From NCBI RefSeq assembly GCF_008831285.2, contig NC_045145.1, forward strand, positions 1-64,000: DNA of 64,000 nt, written 5' to 3'. Position 1 is the first letter of the stretch, and each line of letters opens with the position of its first letter. The DNA comes from Nymphaea colorata. Its lineage: Eukaryota > Streptophyta > Magnoliopsida > Nymphaeales > Nymphaeaceae. The position numbers and the translations under genes were made by a program. Shown here piece by piece: positions 35,946-48,912 of the stretch. The notes beneath the pieces were generated by a model. That model did no database searches. It was not told where the DNA came from and saw nothing but the letters and a program-made list of their open reading frames with translations.

Positions 35946-38170
35946 TCAAGTTTAATGAATTTATTTTACTTCTAACGGTTCGATGAAAAAGTGCCCCGCA
36001 AGTGTGTTGCTTAAATAAATGAAAGTATTGCTTTTTTTTCATCTGCCATACTTACAAGTTATTAAATATTTCACAAGCTTTGATGGAAAATTGTAGGTAA
36101 CAACTAAATTAATCTTCTGTCAGCACGCAAACTAGCAGATAGTTTTATCCTTCATTTCTGATTTTGACATGAGATAATAATGCTTTTTGCTTCCATTTCT
36201 TTTCTTTAAATTTTTGACATAATCTTTGTGGGCATTATATACTAAAACTTATGCATCACAACTTGTTGCTTTGCTAGTTCTTACTTCATAGAAATGAAAT
36301 TGGGCAACCCTTTAACATTTGACATGCACAAAAAGTGCACGGTAATAATACTAAGTCTATGACGATAACTCAAATGCAAGCAACCAATCAATACTAAAAT
36401 AACATAAGACATTTAACTCGAGTAGAGAATAAAAGACTTAATGTAATTAGGCCTTTGCCGTGGGGCTTCAAATACACTCTAACAAGCCCCATTGCCTCCT
36501 ACATCTTAAAAAGCAACATATCTAACTAGAGCTGCAACAAAAAAATAGCAACTAATTTATGACTGTGACAAAGAACACCTTGCTCATGGAGAACATGAAA
36601 CAACAATCGACAATTAGACATTTAAAAAACTGATACAAATACCTCCAAGTTGTAACTGGTTCAGTAGTTTGTCAAAATCATCAATATCAATAAATGGTGA
36701 TTTGTTGTAGACATAGGCTCCCTTCATGTATTTTAGATTCCCTCCATGGACATCAATAAAATTGTCAACAGTCACATGAAGACAAGAAAAAGGTATTTTA
36801 AAGAGTTACCACAACTACAACATGTTTGACAGTTCTCTTAACTATTATAAATTGTTCGAATATATTAAAAGACTACTGAAAGAACCAAAAAAAAAGGAAT
36901 ATGTATCTACCGACATTATGGATCTTATAGAGATTTTAGTAGCAAAGTTTCTTATATGTACAAGTTAAAGTCACACTGTGTTAAAATAGATTCCACCAGT
37001 CCTTTTTGAAATACATTAGCAATGAGAATAAAAAGCATAGTCAAGGAGGGATTTCCTTTTCTTTAAGTCATATACAATTTCCATGGTTTATGGCATATTA
37101 TCAAGGAAGGTTGAAACAAAAAATACCTTGCCAAAACCAACAAACAATGGTCCTTAATCAACCTGAAACACTGAATTATAGCAAGAGTAAGTTTAAGATT
37201 TATCCTATCCTAAAAATCCACGTTGAAGTAACATACCAGCTTTACAATATTGATTTAATGTTCTATACATGTGTTTCTATGTGTCCATGATTGTTTGGCT
37301 GAGCTTGGCCATGCATAGGTTTTAGGGATTCATACTGAGCTAAATGAGTTATAACAATTCCAATCTAGTCAAGCAACTAATGTAAGAAGTGAAAACAGAG
37401 GTTGTCTAAATGAAAATAAATTTTCTCTCCAAAATAAGAGATAATAAGCTTAATGTATGAACATAATGCCACGCTCTCATGTGATATACTTTTTGAGTAG
37501 ACCAGAAACATGAAGTATAAATCCAAGAATAATATTCAAAAGCAATAAAACTACTCATGGGTACTAGAATGAAACTGAAAAGAGAAATAAACCTCATCAG
37601 AAACTACACATTGAAGCTGCGGATCTGATGTTGTTAATCAATTAGCAGCTTGTCAGCATTTGAAGTCAAAAGATCCAAACCATGAGGTTCATAACAAAGA
37701 GCTGGTCATTACAGTGACCAAGACTGCTGTTACTTCATATTGTTAGAGATTCATAAGCTCACATACAAGTCCGCAAAAATAGATACATCAGACAACATTG
37801 AGAAATAGATAGATTGCAAAATATAGATGCAGATGGAAAATCCCTTGTTGCTCTTCAACCTAGCAAATAGACACTCAATAAGAGATGGGTGCTACATAAG
37901 CATATTTGTGTGTGTCTGTGTGTATACATAGATACATACTTATATCTATATATATTTTATAATTTTATTCCCTTAGGTTCATCAACATAAATATTGCTGT
38001 TGATCTGCAAGTACTTTATGGAAGAAAACATATGCAAATTTTACTAAAAGATCAGTAATATTAACAACAAATTATAACTGGAAGTGTGCTTTTTATTTTT
38101 ATTAATTGCCATATGTTCAATTCTGCTAAATGAATATCGACATAAAGAAGTTATATATACACATACCCAA
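35946..38170. other. No gene seen
   Basis: AT-rich DNA with short frames lacking recognisable domains. It could be intron or intergenic DNA. Confidence 0.45.
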
Positions 38171-38173
38171 GCA

Positions 38174-38231
<58 letters not shown>

Positions 38232-38237
38232 CATATA
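38174..38237. repeat. CT then AT microsatellite
   Basis: A CT run passes directly into an AT run and then ATAC repeats. Confidence 0.95.
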
Positions 38238-38758
38238 TGTTGATTATTGACACCAAGCATCTGTTCCAAGAGGAACAGATGCACCTGGTTGCAAGAACAT
38301 TCGAACAAGATGTTTCTGTTCATGCTGCGCATGGTAGGAACCAGATGCAATTATGGCAACAGTTCTTATTCTAGAACAATTATGCCAGGAGTAACACCAA
38401 AATAAATACCCTCATGGTCACTTTGACCAAGATAGTCAGAAGACTTAGAACTAAATCTTAATAAACTTATATGCATATCCTATATTGCATCCCGAACACA
38501 AAAGTCAGATTCCTTTAGGTCCAAAGCCTTCTCTCACGCTACAGGGAACAAGCAGAAGGCTTATGCTTTAGCAAGCAGCATAAGCCAAAGAGTTGGCTAC
38601 TTTACCCATCCCTATTTGCTAAAATAACAGGAAACGTAGAAAGAAATGATTGAAACCTTTGAAGCACGAGGACATACAGAGAATCAACATATCATGCATG
38701 ACCACTTGACTATATGTAGCTTCGAAGAGATTTTGGCAAGTCAATCCGTATCATGCAG

Positions 38759-40147
38759 AGCAAACATGTGTGTGTAGTATCTCAATCACACCTGAAGATT
38801 GTAGTAACCTTAATCAAATCAGGGCCAACGTGCTAAAAATAATAATAAAAATTATATTCCAATAAAGACTAACATACTTCTCGTCAAGTGCATTAATCCT
38901 TAAAAAGAAATTTAAGATTTTCAGTTTGACATGACTCAAGTGCCACTGAAAGTGCAAAATATAGTGTTCTGTGTTTGAATGAGAGTGCCAAACGGAGTTT
39001 ATTTTTTGCCATAAATTAAGGATTCAAGTTCAATCTTTAACTTAGATTAGAATTTTCTGAACTCGTTAAAATGAAAATATAAATATGAAAGACTGTGGCC
39101 AAATTCTGGGCACAGCCTAAATTGATCTTGGTCTTTAGGGAAGGGAAAATTTGAAAATAGAAATGTAGAACAGATGCATGGACAGCAAAGAATATTCTCA
39201 TTAATAGAAGTGGGGATATAGAAGCTACATAATAACTAAAAAGAGTAAAAGCTTCATAATCAGTCTATCGTCTCCTCGGATTCCTTTCTATTGGTGGGGA
39301 AAGAGCATGAAAAAAAATAGGATGGGTGTTGGATAACCAATCACTGTAGCCTGAGTGAATTGTATGGAATGGTTAAGCCTTGGCCAACACCCGAATTGAG
39401 TGTAACCATTCAGCACCTGTGGCTCTGGACAGGTTCATGGTAATGACTGGAGCAAACATGTGTGTGTAGTATCGCAATCACACCTAAAGATTGAAGTAAC
39501 CTTAATCAAATGAGGGCCTATGTGCAAAAAATATAATAAAAAAATTATAATCAATAAATGCTGATGTATTGTCTTCAAGTGCATTAATCCTTAAATACAA
39601 TTCAAGATTTTCAGTTTGGCATAACTCAGGTCCCACTGAAAGTGCAAGTATAGTGTCCTGTGTTTGAATGAGAGCACAAAGCGGAGATTAATTTTTACTG
39701 TATCTTAAGTATCAAGCCAAGTTAATCTTTAACTCATATTAAAATTCTTCTGAACTCGTTAAAAGGAAAATAGAAATATTAAAGGCTATGGCCAAATTAT
39801 GGGCACAGCCTAAATTAATCTCAGTCTTCAAGGGAGGGGAAATTTGAAAATAGAAATGTAGAAGAGATGCCTGGTCAGCAAAGAATATTCTCATTAATAG
39901 AAGTGGGGATGTAGAAGCTACAGAATAACTAAAAAGAGTAAAAGCTTCATAGTAAGTCTATCCTCTCCTCACATTCTTTTCTATTGGTGGGGAAAGAGCA
40001 TGAATAAAAGAGAGGGCAGGGTGTTGGACTGCCAATCACTGTAGCCTGAGTGAATTGTATGGAACGGTTAAGCCTTGGCCAACACCACAATCGAGTGTAA
40101 CCATTCGGCACCTGTGGCTGTGGCCAGGTTTGGTGGTGATGGCTGGA
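38759..40147 (+). repeat. Tandem duplication, unit about 690 bp
   Basis: GCAAACATGTGTGTGTAGTATC occurs near 38760 and, slightly changed, near 39453. The units 38759-39450 and 39451-40147 align throughout with small changes: AACCTTAATCAAAT, AAGTGCATTAATCCTTAAA, AAGCCTTGGCCAACACC and AGTGTAACCATTC in both. A minus-strand frame of 122 codons at 39947-40315 is not conserved in the first unit, so I do not call it a gene. Confidence 0.9.
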
Positions 40148-42529
40148 GAATGGACCAGGGTTGAGTGGCTCTGGTTCCCCTAAATGAGTCCACAAAATTT
40201 GGCCTGTCTGATTTTGATGATAAAAAGGCGTTGGGTAATTCTGGTTGGCATTGTTTGGTAGAAAAAGAACAAACGAAAGAGAGAGACGAGGGAGGGAGCC
40301 AGAATACCTAAACAATCAAAAGAAGACAAAGAAGTGAAGAACCAGAATACCTCATCTTCGTAACTCCTGTATCTTCAATCCAAGCCGGACAAAACAAAAA
40401 GAGAAGGAGCCAATCCACGTTAGTCACATCATCCAAACACGAGATTCTGCATTGTCAACAGAGGCAACAAAAACTCAAACCAAAAAAAAAAACCACAATT
40501 GAAACAACTGAAAAGATGAAGGAAACCCTACGTTCCTTCTGTCACATGTGACAATCAAGCGAATCAACAAAACATGAGAAATCCAGACATTAATCCACAG
40601 AATTAATGCTGGAGCTAATGAATATGTTGTGCAAAATGTGAGGGTCAAAGTGATACAAAGACATTAATCCACAAAAGAAAACAACTAACATGCGGCCACC
40701 TTAAACAAAAATTTCAAAGAAAAATCCCATATCCCCCTTAAAATGCGGCCAGATTTCTCAAGCTCTTCCTCTGCCTTCTACCAAGAGTTGGTCACCTGTG
40801 CATCCCCTAATTCTCGCGCTCATCCAATTGAGCTGACTGCAAGCAGATTACATTTCATGGCTAATTTAAGAGTGAGCCTGGCCAGATTCTAATTAATTTT
40901 TAATATTTCTTGAAATATTTATTAACCATATATTTTCTCTTATTTTCAACAAATATTCGAAAACCAAACTCCTATTCAATCCGAGCGAACCAGCAATTCG
41001 GCGATTGCTGCAAGCAGAGGAGATGAACAACAACATGACGATGGTGAGGTGGGCAACCAGCAAACTAAGCAAGGAGAAATGCCAGAAAACGAGCAACAAA
41101 GCAGGTGAATCATGGATTTTTTGATGAAATGGAAAATTTGGGAATCAATGACAGAGTTGAGAAACCTTTCTTCTTCTCCACCTCTTCTGTCAGCAACAAT
41201 CGGTCGATTGTGATGGATGCTTGACATCAGTGCATGCTGCAATGGCAAGGGCCACAGGGATGAGTGGAAGGTGGATTTTCACAAGAAAGGGGGCGAGGGA
41301 TTGGCTTTATTGTCACAAGTAACACATCTTTTTTACGTTGAGATTTAGGAAAGGATCTACAAACCGATCCTAATGGCTCAATCCTAATTCCAGTTTCCAA
41401 CATTTGTTGTAGTGAGTACTCACCGGTGGAAACCATGATGGATCGGGCGGGAGATAAAGAGAGAGATAATATAGAGGCAGAGAGAGAGGCGATGCGTTAG
41501 AGACGATTTGGTCTAAGACCCTAAAAGGCAAGAAGGAAGTTGATATGGAAGAGCAATCAACACACACAGGGTAGCACGAGAGAAATCCAACCGACATAAT
41601 CTGCCTTTTTAAGACATTATGTCCAAACAAGAATCTGAAGCCTCCAATTGATGTGGTTATAGAAAATAGGAACTTTGCAACTGCATATCCAACTAACCTT
41701 TCTGGAGTACTAGAAGGCGCTAGTAAAAAGAAAGACGTTGCCACGGGACGAAGAGGAGCAAAACGCAATCATTCCGACCTCTTGTTTTGTCATGCATTCA
41801 ATCTTTTGTCGTTTAAAAGAATGGGGAAATCCTATATTTACATTACACTTCTGCAACTTAACTGGTGGGTTTAAGGGGAGAAAGAGAAAGAGAGAAAAAA
41901 AAGGTGGAAAAGGTTATCGCGCAATTGTGGTTCACACAAAATATGCAAATGGCTTGGGTAGGAAAACTCATTCATTGTCCTGACCAAGTGTAGATGTTAT
42001 TCGCTACGGTTCTCGTCCTAAAGTATTGGTCGTAGGGCATAAACAAAAATATTTAGTGACAGTGTGCTAGCATGAATTGTATTTGTACATGCCTGCAGTT
42101 GAGACACTATTTCTTATTTAGATAGTCTATCAAAACTGGGTTCTGAAATGCAATAATATGTTGTGACCATCATGAAATATACATATGTGACGTTATGCAT
42201 AGTATCTTAATATGGATGATGGTTAACATACTCATGCCTCCCTCTCCATTTAACACATAAATTTGACGATAGAAACTCTTTTTGTAGACACGATTTTATT
42301 TGAATGAATAATAAAAGAATCCTACAGTTGCTTTATTGCAATCTGGTTTGTTTTACTATTTATGACCTCTTTGTAAACGTCTTTTTATCGTAAAACCAGT
42401 TCATATAGTGTCATTGTTGCATTTAATTTTCTTGAGTGCTTATTGCCTACTTGTAATTATGATATTACTTGAGTCTATCATAAAATAAATCATGTAGTTG
42501 TGTTATCACATGATTTTTGTTCTGCCCTG
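40148..42529. other. No supported gene; possible minus-strand first exon
   Basis: On the minus strand a CT-rich, 5'-leader-like stretch (about 41500-41440) precedes ATGGTTTCCACCG (41436-41424), directly followed by GTGAGT, a consensus splice donor. Minus-strand open frames of 69 to 132 codons at 40893-41768 show no known domain, and I found no convincing following exon. The rest is AT-rich without features. Confidence 0.35.
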
Positions 42530-45310
42530 TAATGTTGCATGCACCGACTACAGAGAGCCTTCTTGCTTGCTCCTGAACAACAGAAAAGAAAAACGGCAAA
42601 ATCAATAAAAAAATATTCACCGTTACTACCCCCTGCTAGACTTATTTCACCAAGGAACCCCATAGCACTGAATCTCTTCTTCGGCCAAATCTGCTATTCT
42701 TTGTCATCAGGTGGGGTCAGTTGATAATGAGCCCCTGCAGTGTGCAGCAAGAGCAACCAAAGAAAAAAAAAAGATTTGGCATATTCCACGTCAGTAAAAA
42801 AACAGAAAGGAGAAAACAAATAAAAAAAAAGAATAAAAAATGAGGGGCCCATTTCACCACAGAACACCTATGTCACCCGGGTGCAGCAACCCTAGTGATG
42901 CACCCGCGTCGGTCTGCGACCCAAATTCGCACCCAACCCACACCTTATTGATTTCAATTTTTTTCAGTTTTTTAATCAAATTTGATATTATTAATATATT
43001 ATAATAATAAATTAATAATAATAATAATAAATACCCACGGTGCACCGCCACACTGGAATTTTTTGAGATGTATCACACCGGCACCCGCACCGTACCCCAC
43101 ACACCGTGACATAGTAGAACACCCTCAGAGAAAGAAATGTAGAAGAAACTTGAGGGGTGAGAGAAAGAAAAAATAATACTTGTTGTGTTTTTACTGCCGC
43201 TGCTCAAGCTCTGGTGTGCTCACCAATCGCCATAGATGGCTGGGGACTTTTTGTTGCTCAACATAAATCCCTTACAAATAGAAGGCAACGAACAAGATTC
43301 AAGAGAGTGAGGAGAGATAAAATGGGAGAAGGAAACAGAAAAGAAATCGACAAAAAGCCACTTATACTTGTCTGGGAAATTTGATGTTGGCCCATTGTTT
43401 TGTGCACAATTCTAGTGAAGACTCTTTTATTTTTTTCAATTATTATCCTACAACCTTTTGTGTTTCAGTAGGGGTCTGGTTGACTCGCACTTTGTAAAAA
43501 AATAATTTCAGGACCCAACAAGGAAAGTTTTGGTGCACAGAGTAAAGTAAAGACGATGTTCAGAATCTCTTATACATGCAGTTGTCTCTGCATTAAAATC
43601 ATGCTCCTTCATGATAAAATTCTTTCTAACGTAACAATTGCTGCATGTGTATACATCAATCATGAAGATCTATCTCACTACAGAAAGTCCCCGTACATTG
43701 GATTTAAAACAGTTTAACACATAGTTTTTTTTAATTGAACTGTAAAAAAGTAACGTATATATGTTTTCCCAATCACTACATGCGACGTCAATGTATTTAA
43801 CTCTAAAATCCAAACCAACAATGTTTTCAATGTTAAGAGACATTGCTCCACAAATTAAATGAGAAAAATAAGAGATAACTCCTTTTGTGAAACACCAAGT
43901 GTCCACCCAACTTTTCCTTCGGTTTTTCAAACAAACACTTGATCTCGTCAAAAGTATTGAAGTAATCACCCAAATGATGAAATTATCCCTTCAGGTGAGC
44001 AGGATTTTACCCACCACCTGAAAGAAGCCAAAGCACTAAAAAATATTAGTCACCCAAATGATGAAAGTATCCTTCAATTGAAAATATTATAAAGAAAATA
44101 AAACTAGAAAGGAAAAATTGCTAATTTGGCTTCCGTACAAACTCCAAAATTATATAGATCAAGATTGTGGGGATGAGTTTAAGTAGAAAGATGTAACTCA
44201 TTAATAGGTATAACAACCAACAGGAGCTATTAAGTGAACCAAGTTGAAGAGTACAGTTTCAAAAATGTCAATGACTGAAAGTGAGATATATATGTAAAAA
44301 AGTATCTCGGGGTTTTTGATGTGGCAACATGCAGGATTGATTATGGAATTTTGCCTCTAAGGCAAAGATTTTTGTGGAAAAATCTCACATATAAAAATTA
44401 AGGAACTAGAATATAGAACCAAAAGGATCATTCCTTGTTCGTTGAAAACTGCAAACACAAAAACTGAGGATGTTTTTCCTTTGTTAACTAAAATTAATTT
44501 TAAGTCTGATACTTGGTAGAAATAAAACAAAAGAATTAGTCAACCTGTAAAAATAAGCCAAAGAATTAGCCAACATGTAAAACTAATCCAAAGGCGGATA
44601 TTAAAAGCACCAAAGGAAGAATATCATTTTGTTCTTCATTGTATGAAAGCTGGGAACATCATGAAAGGTGAAGCTGGCTTCTTTTTTTGTTTGGCAATCG
44701 CCATGATTTCTTGATGTATAGATACACCTTTTGATGGAGGGAAATTGTAATGGTGAAAGCAACAGAATACTTTATTTTTCAGGGCTGATTTCATCTTTCC
44801 AACGATGTCTTTCAACATGTGGCTGCATTTTTTTCCCCTTAGTGCATTGACTTGTAAGGAATAGATCCCGCGAGACATATCTTCGATTGATTGGAACTAG
44901 AACTTGATAGGAGAAAGGTGTAGATATTTATGTGGCTGGTATATATACCCTACGGTGGATTTTTGTCACCGTTAAATCGTATGTATACTGGTGATTGTTA
45001 AATGTTAACACCCATATATGTCTTCACCACTATAAAACTTCAACGGTTGTTTTTACCACCGGTAAATCATGTCATAACCAGTACCAAAGAAAGAAGCACA
45101 TATTACCACTATTTTGGAGCAAGCACGCAACCACCCGCTTCAGCTGCCTCTTATCGCTCAAGTTCCCCCCCCCCCCATTTTGTGATTGACACTTGCACCT
45201 TTTCTATTTTCATATTTCATGTTAGCTATGTTTTTATTTTAATTTACTTTTTCTCAACAACATGGTAAGATTTAACCAAGGTTGTATGTTGTCAAATTTA
45301 CCATGTCATC
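42530..45310 (+). repeat. Direct duplication, copy 2 (about 2.8 kb)
   Basis: Homologous to 33450-35945. Extra length comes from the inverted-repeat element at 42868-43114 and a local repeat near 43990-44060 (CACCCAAATGATGAAA twice). The ATG plus GTGAG(C) pair on the minus strand is retained at 43233-43224. Confidence 0.85.
42868..43114. mobile_element. Small inverted-repeat element (MITE), 247 bp
   Basis: The left end is CTATGTCACCCGGGTG; the right end, read in reverse complement, is CTATGTCACGGTGTG. The interior is AT-rich between GC-rich arms. It is flanked by AGAACAC at 42861-42867 and 43116-43122, with the base before differing (CAGAACAC against TAGAACAC). The other copy of the surrounding duplication reads TTAGGACACCCTCAGAG at about 33780 with nothing inserted, which proves the insertion. 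The 7-8 bp duplication suggests hAT origin; the superfamily is inferred. Confidence 0.9.
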
Positions 45311-46070
45311 AGGACATCTGCAGCCGCACAAACAGTCTAAAGTTACCTCTAACAAACAATGTACATAATCACATACAGATGTACATGTTGGATTAGATGA
45401 ATCATTCATGATTTGGTAGATGACATTATTTGAGACTGTTTCTTTTTTAAATTCATGGCAAGTACTGCTCTCAAGCAATTCAAAGCAATTGAATAACCCA
45501 GAAATTTTCAGGACTTGTTTTCTAATGACTCAATTTCAGCAAGTGACCAGAAGGCCCATCCTACTCTTGGGCCGACACTATTATCAGCACAAAGATCAGA
45601 AAGGAAGGATCTTGTGGAAGAAAATACGAAAAATAAGGGATGTGAAATGAAAAGCTGCTAACTAGCAGGTAAAAACTGAATGTTTCCACCAGCTCAGCCT
45701 TTCCAACCTCTTGATCCTAGAATGCAGTCCCAAACTGAAACTCAACCAGTCACACACGCAAACATAAGGTGCAGTGCACATGCAAGTGGAAGCAAGAAGT
45801 CCATAGGAAATACTGAAGAAGTTTCTTTAGAACTGTCTGTTTCACAATTTTAATGAAGACTGGAAAATATAATGTCATTTAAGGCTACTTCTCCAAGTTA
45901 ATATAAAAATATTCAACTATGAAACTGTTCCTTTACAAATTACAAATTTTCAATGAAATAAGCCTTGTTTATAGGGAAACATTGACTCGTTATAGAAATA
46001 TGACATCCTTTTAAAGTGCCCTCCCACAATTAAGGAACTGAGTTTAGAAGCACGTAGTACTAATGAAAGG
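45311..46070. other. No gene seen
   Basis: AT-rich DNA. Short frames carry no recognisable motif. Confidence 0.45.
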
Positions 46071-46094
46071 TTATGGAAGACCGATTTTTTTTTT

Positions 46095-46966
46095 ATCCTA
46101 TCTTTAAATCTCATTCAAAAGGGGTGCCGGCCGCACCGAGGGGCGATATGCCTAACTCGAAGGAATTGGTGCCATCGTCTTCACGATACCAGCTCCCCTC
46201 TGACCCGGGACCAGTTCTATGGAAGATCCGGCACCAGCTGAAACCCCAGCTTCCAATCCAGATGCCGCGGTCACAAACCGATAACGATGCCACCTCCTTC
46301 ACCCGGTTTATATCCCGAGTTCTACTTGTGCCACTTGGGAGAACGATAATTGTGAAAACCGGCCTCAGTAATCCTTTTTCCGTTTTGCTTATTGTGGGTT
46401 ATGGATTCTGCATCGGAGAAATTGAATACAGTGCCATCGACATGGAATAATAGTTCGATGAAGAGGACGCCTAATTTGGAATCATCGACTGTATGGGGAA
46501 GACTTATATCATAGTATCTGCAGGTATTTTCCCCAATCCACTTCATGATTGCTGATCGAGTACCTTGTTTTGCTGCTTCTCTTGACTTCAGCTTTAGGTC
46601 ATGTATTGGGAGGTTTTTAGTGTCACAATTTGGTCAGGTTTCAGTTGTAGGCATCAGGTGGATCGGTCGCATGTAGTTCTGATTTCATCAAGTAACATGG
46701 ACTGGAGGTCTCTTCAGGATTTCTGTGTTTATAAAGTATGGTGCCTTCATTTCAATTAAGTTGTCATGCTTGTCAAGAACGTTAGTGTTGTATGTTGTTG
46801 CTGCGGATAGGAAATTTTGGAAGTCTATGTTTGTTTCAGGTGAAACAGTTTCCTCAGTTGTTAGCTTAATCATTTTTTTTCTCTGACCTGGATTCAAGAG
46901 TTTTGAGATTTGCCTCGTCGTTTGGTCATGTTTCCCAGGGTAGAAGCTAAACTCTAGGGTTATCAT
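46095..46966 (-). other. Unidentified minus-strand reading frames, possible gene or element relic
   Basis: On the minus strand one frame is open at 46966-46688 (92 codons, with LLNPGQRKKMIKLTTEE, SPETNIDFQNFLSAATTYN and FINTEILKRPP). After three stops within about 20 codons it is open again to 46322, with MKWIGENTCRYYDISLPHTV, LGVLFIELLFHVDGTVFNF and ITHNKQNGKR. The same frame serving both halves suggests one decayed protein. From 46330 down to about 46110 the DNA becomes GC-rich, with NSFELGISPLGAAGTPFE in a different frame. I do not recognise the family; a host gene, a LINE or an integrated viral sequence are all possible. No claim of function is made. Confidence 0.35.
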
Positions 46967-48410
46967 TTGTAGTCAATGAATGAAAATCTGTTCTCTAAGT
47001 GGTGTAGCTTGGTTCAGGCGTTTCATAGATATCTCAAACAGGAAGCAAGTCAACATATCATGCAAAGGGCAGCATAAGGTCATGGTAAGGAGTAGGTAGA
47101 TGACATAAATAAAGTCAAGTCCATGACACCTCCATGTATGATGACATTGTGTTTGGATGTTTTCTGCTAATGCTTTATTAGTTTGTGGTCAAGGACATAT
47201 TTTGCAAAGTCCTCATGTAACCCGGGCACAAGACTGATCAACTTTGCTGGATAGTTGTACATTTAGAGTCTAACAGAGTCCAATCCTGTAGTTGTCATTA
47301 TCATGCACTTGATAATTTTACACAATCCACCACATAGAATCGATTTATCATGGGCTTCCTTTGGGAATGATAAGAGCTTAACCTAAACCATTTGTAAAAC
47401 TTTCAATCAGTTGAGGACTCAAACATTTCTGGAAAATTGTCACTATTAATGTTTGAGTGAAGTTCCTCTATATCATTTGATGTTAGGAATCGTCACAACC
47501 AACATCCTTCCTCTTGGTGATATACATTTGATGTTAAGAATTTTTGTAAAAGTGATAATTTTCAGTTTTGCTTAAAAACATTTTAAAAGTATCTTCTCAC
47601 ACAATGATGTGGCTTTTCTTTAGTCTTAGTACCTCCTTGAGGAGATGGATAAAATTTCAAATTTTTGTTGCCAAACAATGGAAGATATCTTGAGAGATCT
47701 TGAATATGAGCAGTAAGGAAAGGTCATGTGAAGTTGAGAAAGTTGAGACTAGGAAATGCTATTGACTCTGGTAATCAACCATTTACAAGGATTTAGGAGG
47801 AAGATATCTTGAGAGAGAAGCCAAAATGCTTTGTAAGATCTTGGTAGGTAGCAAAATGAGAGTTGGAGATTGGCTCGGGGCTTATGTAGTGATTCCCTGG
47901 GTCAGTAATCAAGAGTACTGGGTAGGCATATAAGTTATTTATGCATATACCGCGAAAATAACGACTTATGAACCTTTGGCTTGTCGAAAACCCGCAAGGT
48001 GAAGCGGGTTGGATACGTGACAAAGCTACATATGACCACCAAAGCGGTGGAGCTTCGTAGTAGCTTTGGGGTGGTGAGGTATTCCCTCAAAGGTGAAGGT
48101 CAGGCTAAAAAAAATCAAGAAAAAAGAAATTAAAGGCAAAAGCTGAATGGAAAAGAAAGAAATAAAAAAAGAGAAAAATATTACGTAAGACTGTAAAACC
48201 AATTATTTCACATATAAGCACACAAATAAGCAATTATTTCACATAAGTGTAAAAATATTACAATCATATATACCTGTGGAAGATAAGTAGCTGATGCAAG
48301 CCAACAACCAACCAGCATCTAGCTCTAAAAAAGAAACAAATCAAAATATCATTTAAATGTCTTGACATAAGCATCTTAACATGTTATCCAGGTGAAAGCA
48401 GGAACTAGGG
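46967..48410. other. No gene seen
   Basis: AT-rich DNA with short unrecognised frames. GATATCTTGAGAGA occurs at about 47686 and 47809. Confidence 0.45.
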
Positions 48411-48411
48411 G

Positions 48412-48590
48412 TCGTCTGGTAATCACAACTGGATATTATTGTTATACTTATCTGCCATAATATTTAGGGCAGATTCATGGAATTTTGTAACATAATATAA
48501 CATAACTCTGCCTAATATTTGGGACAGATATATGGAACAGTTACATACTGTTATTATTGGCATATGCAGAGGCAAGTTACGATGTACGTA
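48412..48590. repeat. Small inverted-repeat family (AGGGG...), fragment 1
   Basis: It starts AGGGGTCGTCTGGTAATCAC and contains GGCAGATTCATGGAA and TACTGTTATTATTGGCA. These resemble the better-preserved member at 53785-53948 and the fragment at 59325-59425. The right terminus has decayed. Confidence 0.5.
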
Positions 48591-48912
48591 GCTTCACCAG
48601 CCCTGGTGGCTTCACCCAGCCCTGTTGGTGGTGAAAAAAAGCCCCGTCAGAGGTAAGGGGTATTCTTGTAGTGGCCGTATCACCATCTCTCGTATCTTTG
48701 GCCGAGTAAAGGCTGCTCAAGGCATTATAGTTCCAAGAAAATGATCAAATAAGATTATTTTGAGTGCTAAACAAAATCAAGTTAGAAAACATGGAGAATC
48801 AAAATGAAAAAATAACCTGTGAAAGTCCTCCAAAGAGTACTTTAGAATTTGTCATTGAATGGATATGGTCAATCATAGCCGAAAGGTCATATAGAGACAA
48901 TTCCGACCAAAT

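Noticed and set aside
38084-38374. 96-codon frame with an Ile-Tyr repeat
   Set aside because: It is a translation of the CT/AT microsatellite at 38174-38237.
39947-40315. 122-codon minus-strand proline-rich frame as a gene
   Set aside because: Part of it lies in the second unit of a tandem duplication whose first unit does not keep the frame.
41370-41768. 132-codon minus-strand frame as a gene
   Set aside because: It runs through a CT-rich leader-like stretch and low-complexity DNA without recognisable domains; a first-exon reading starting at 41436 fits better.
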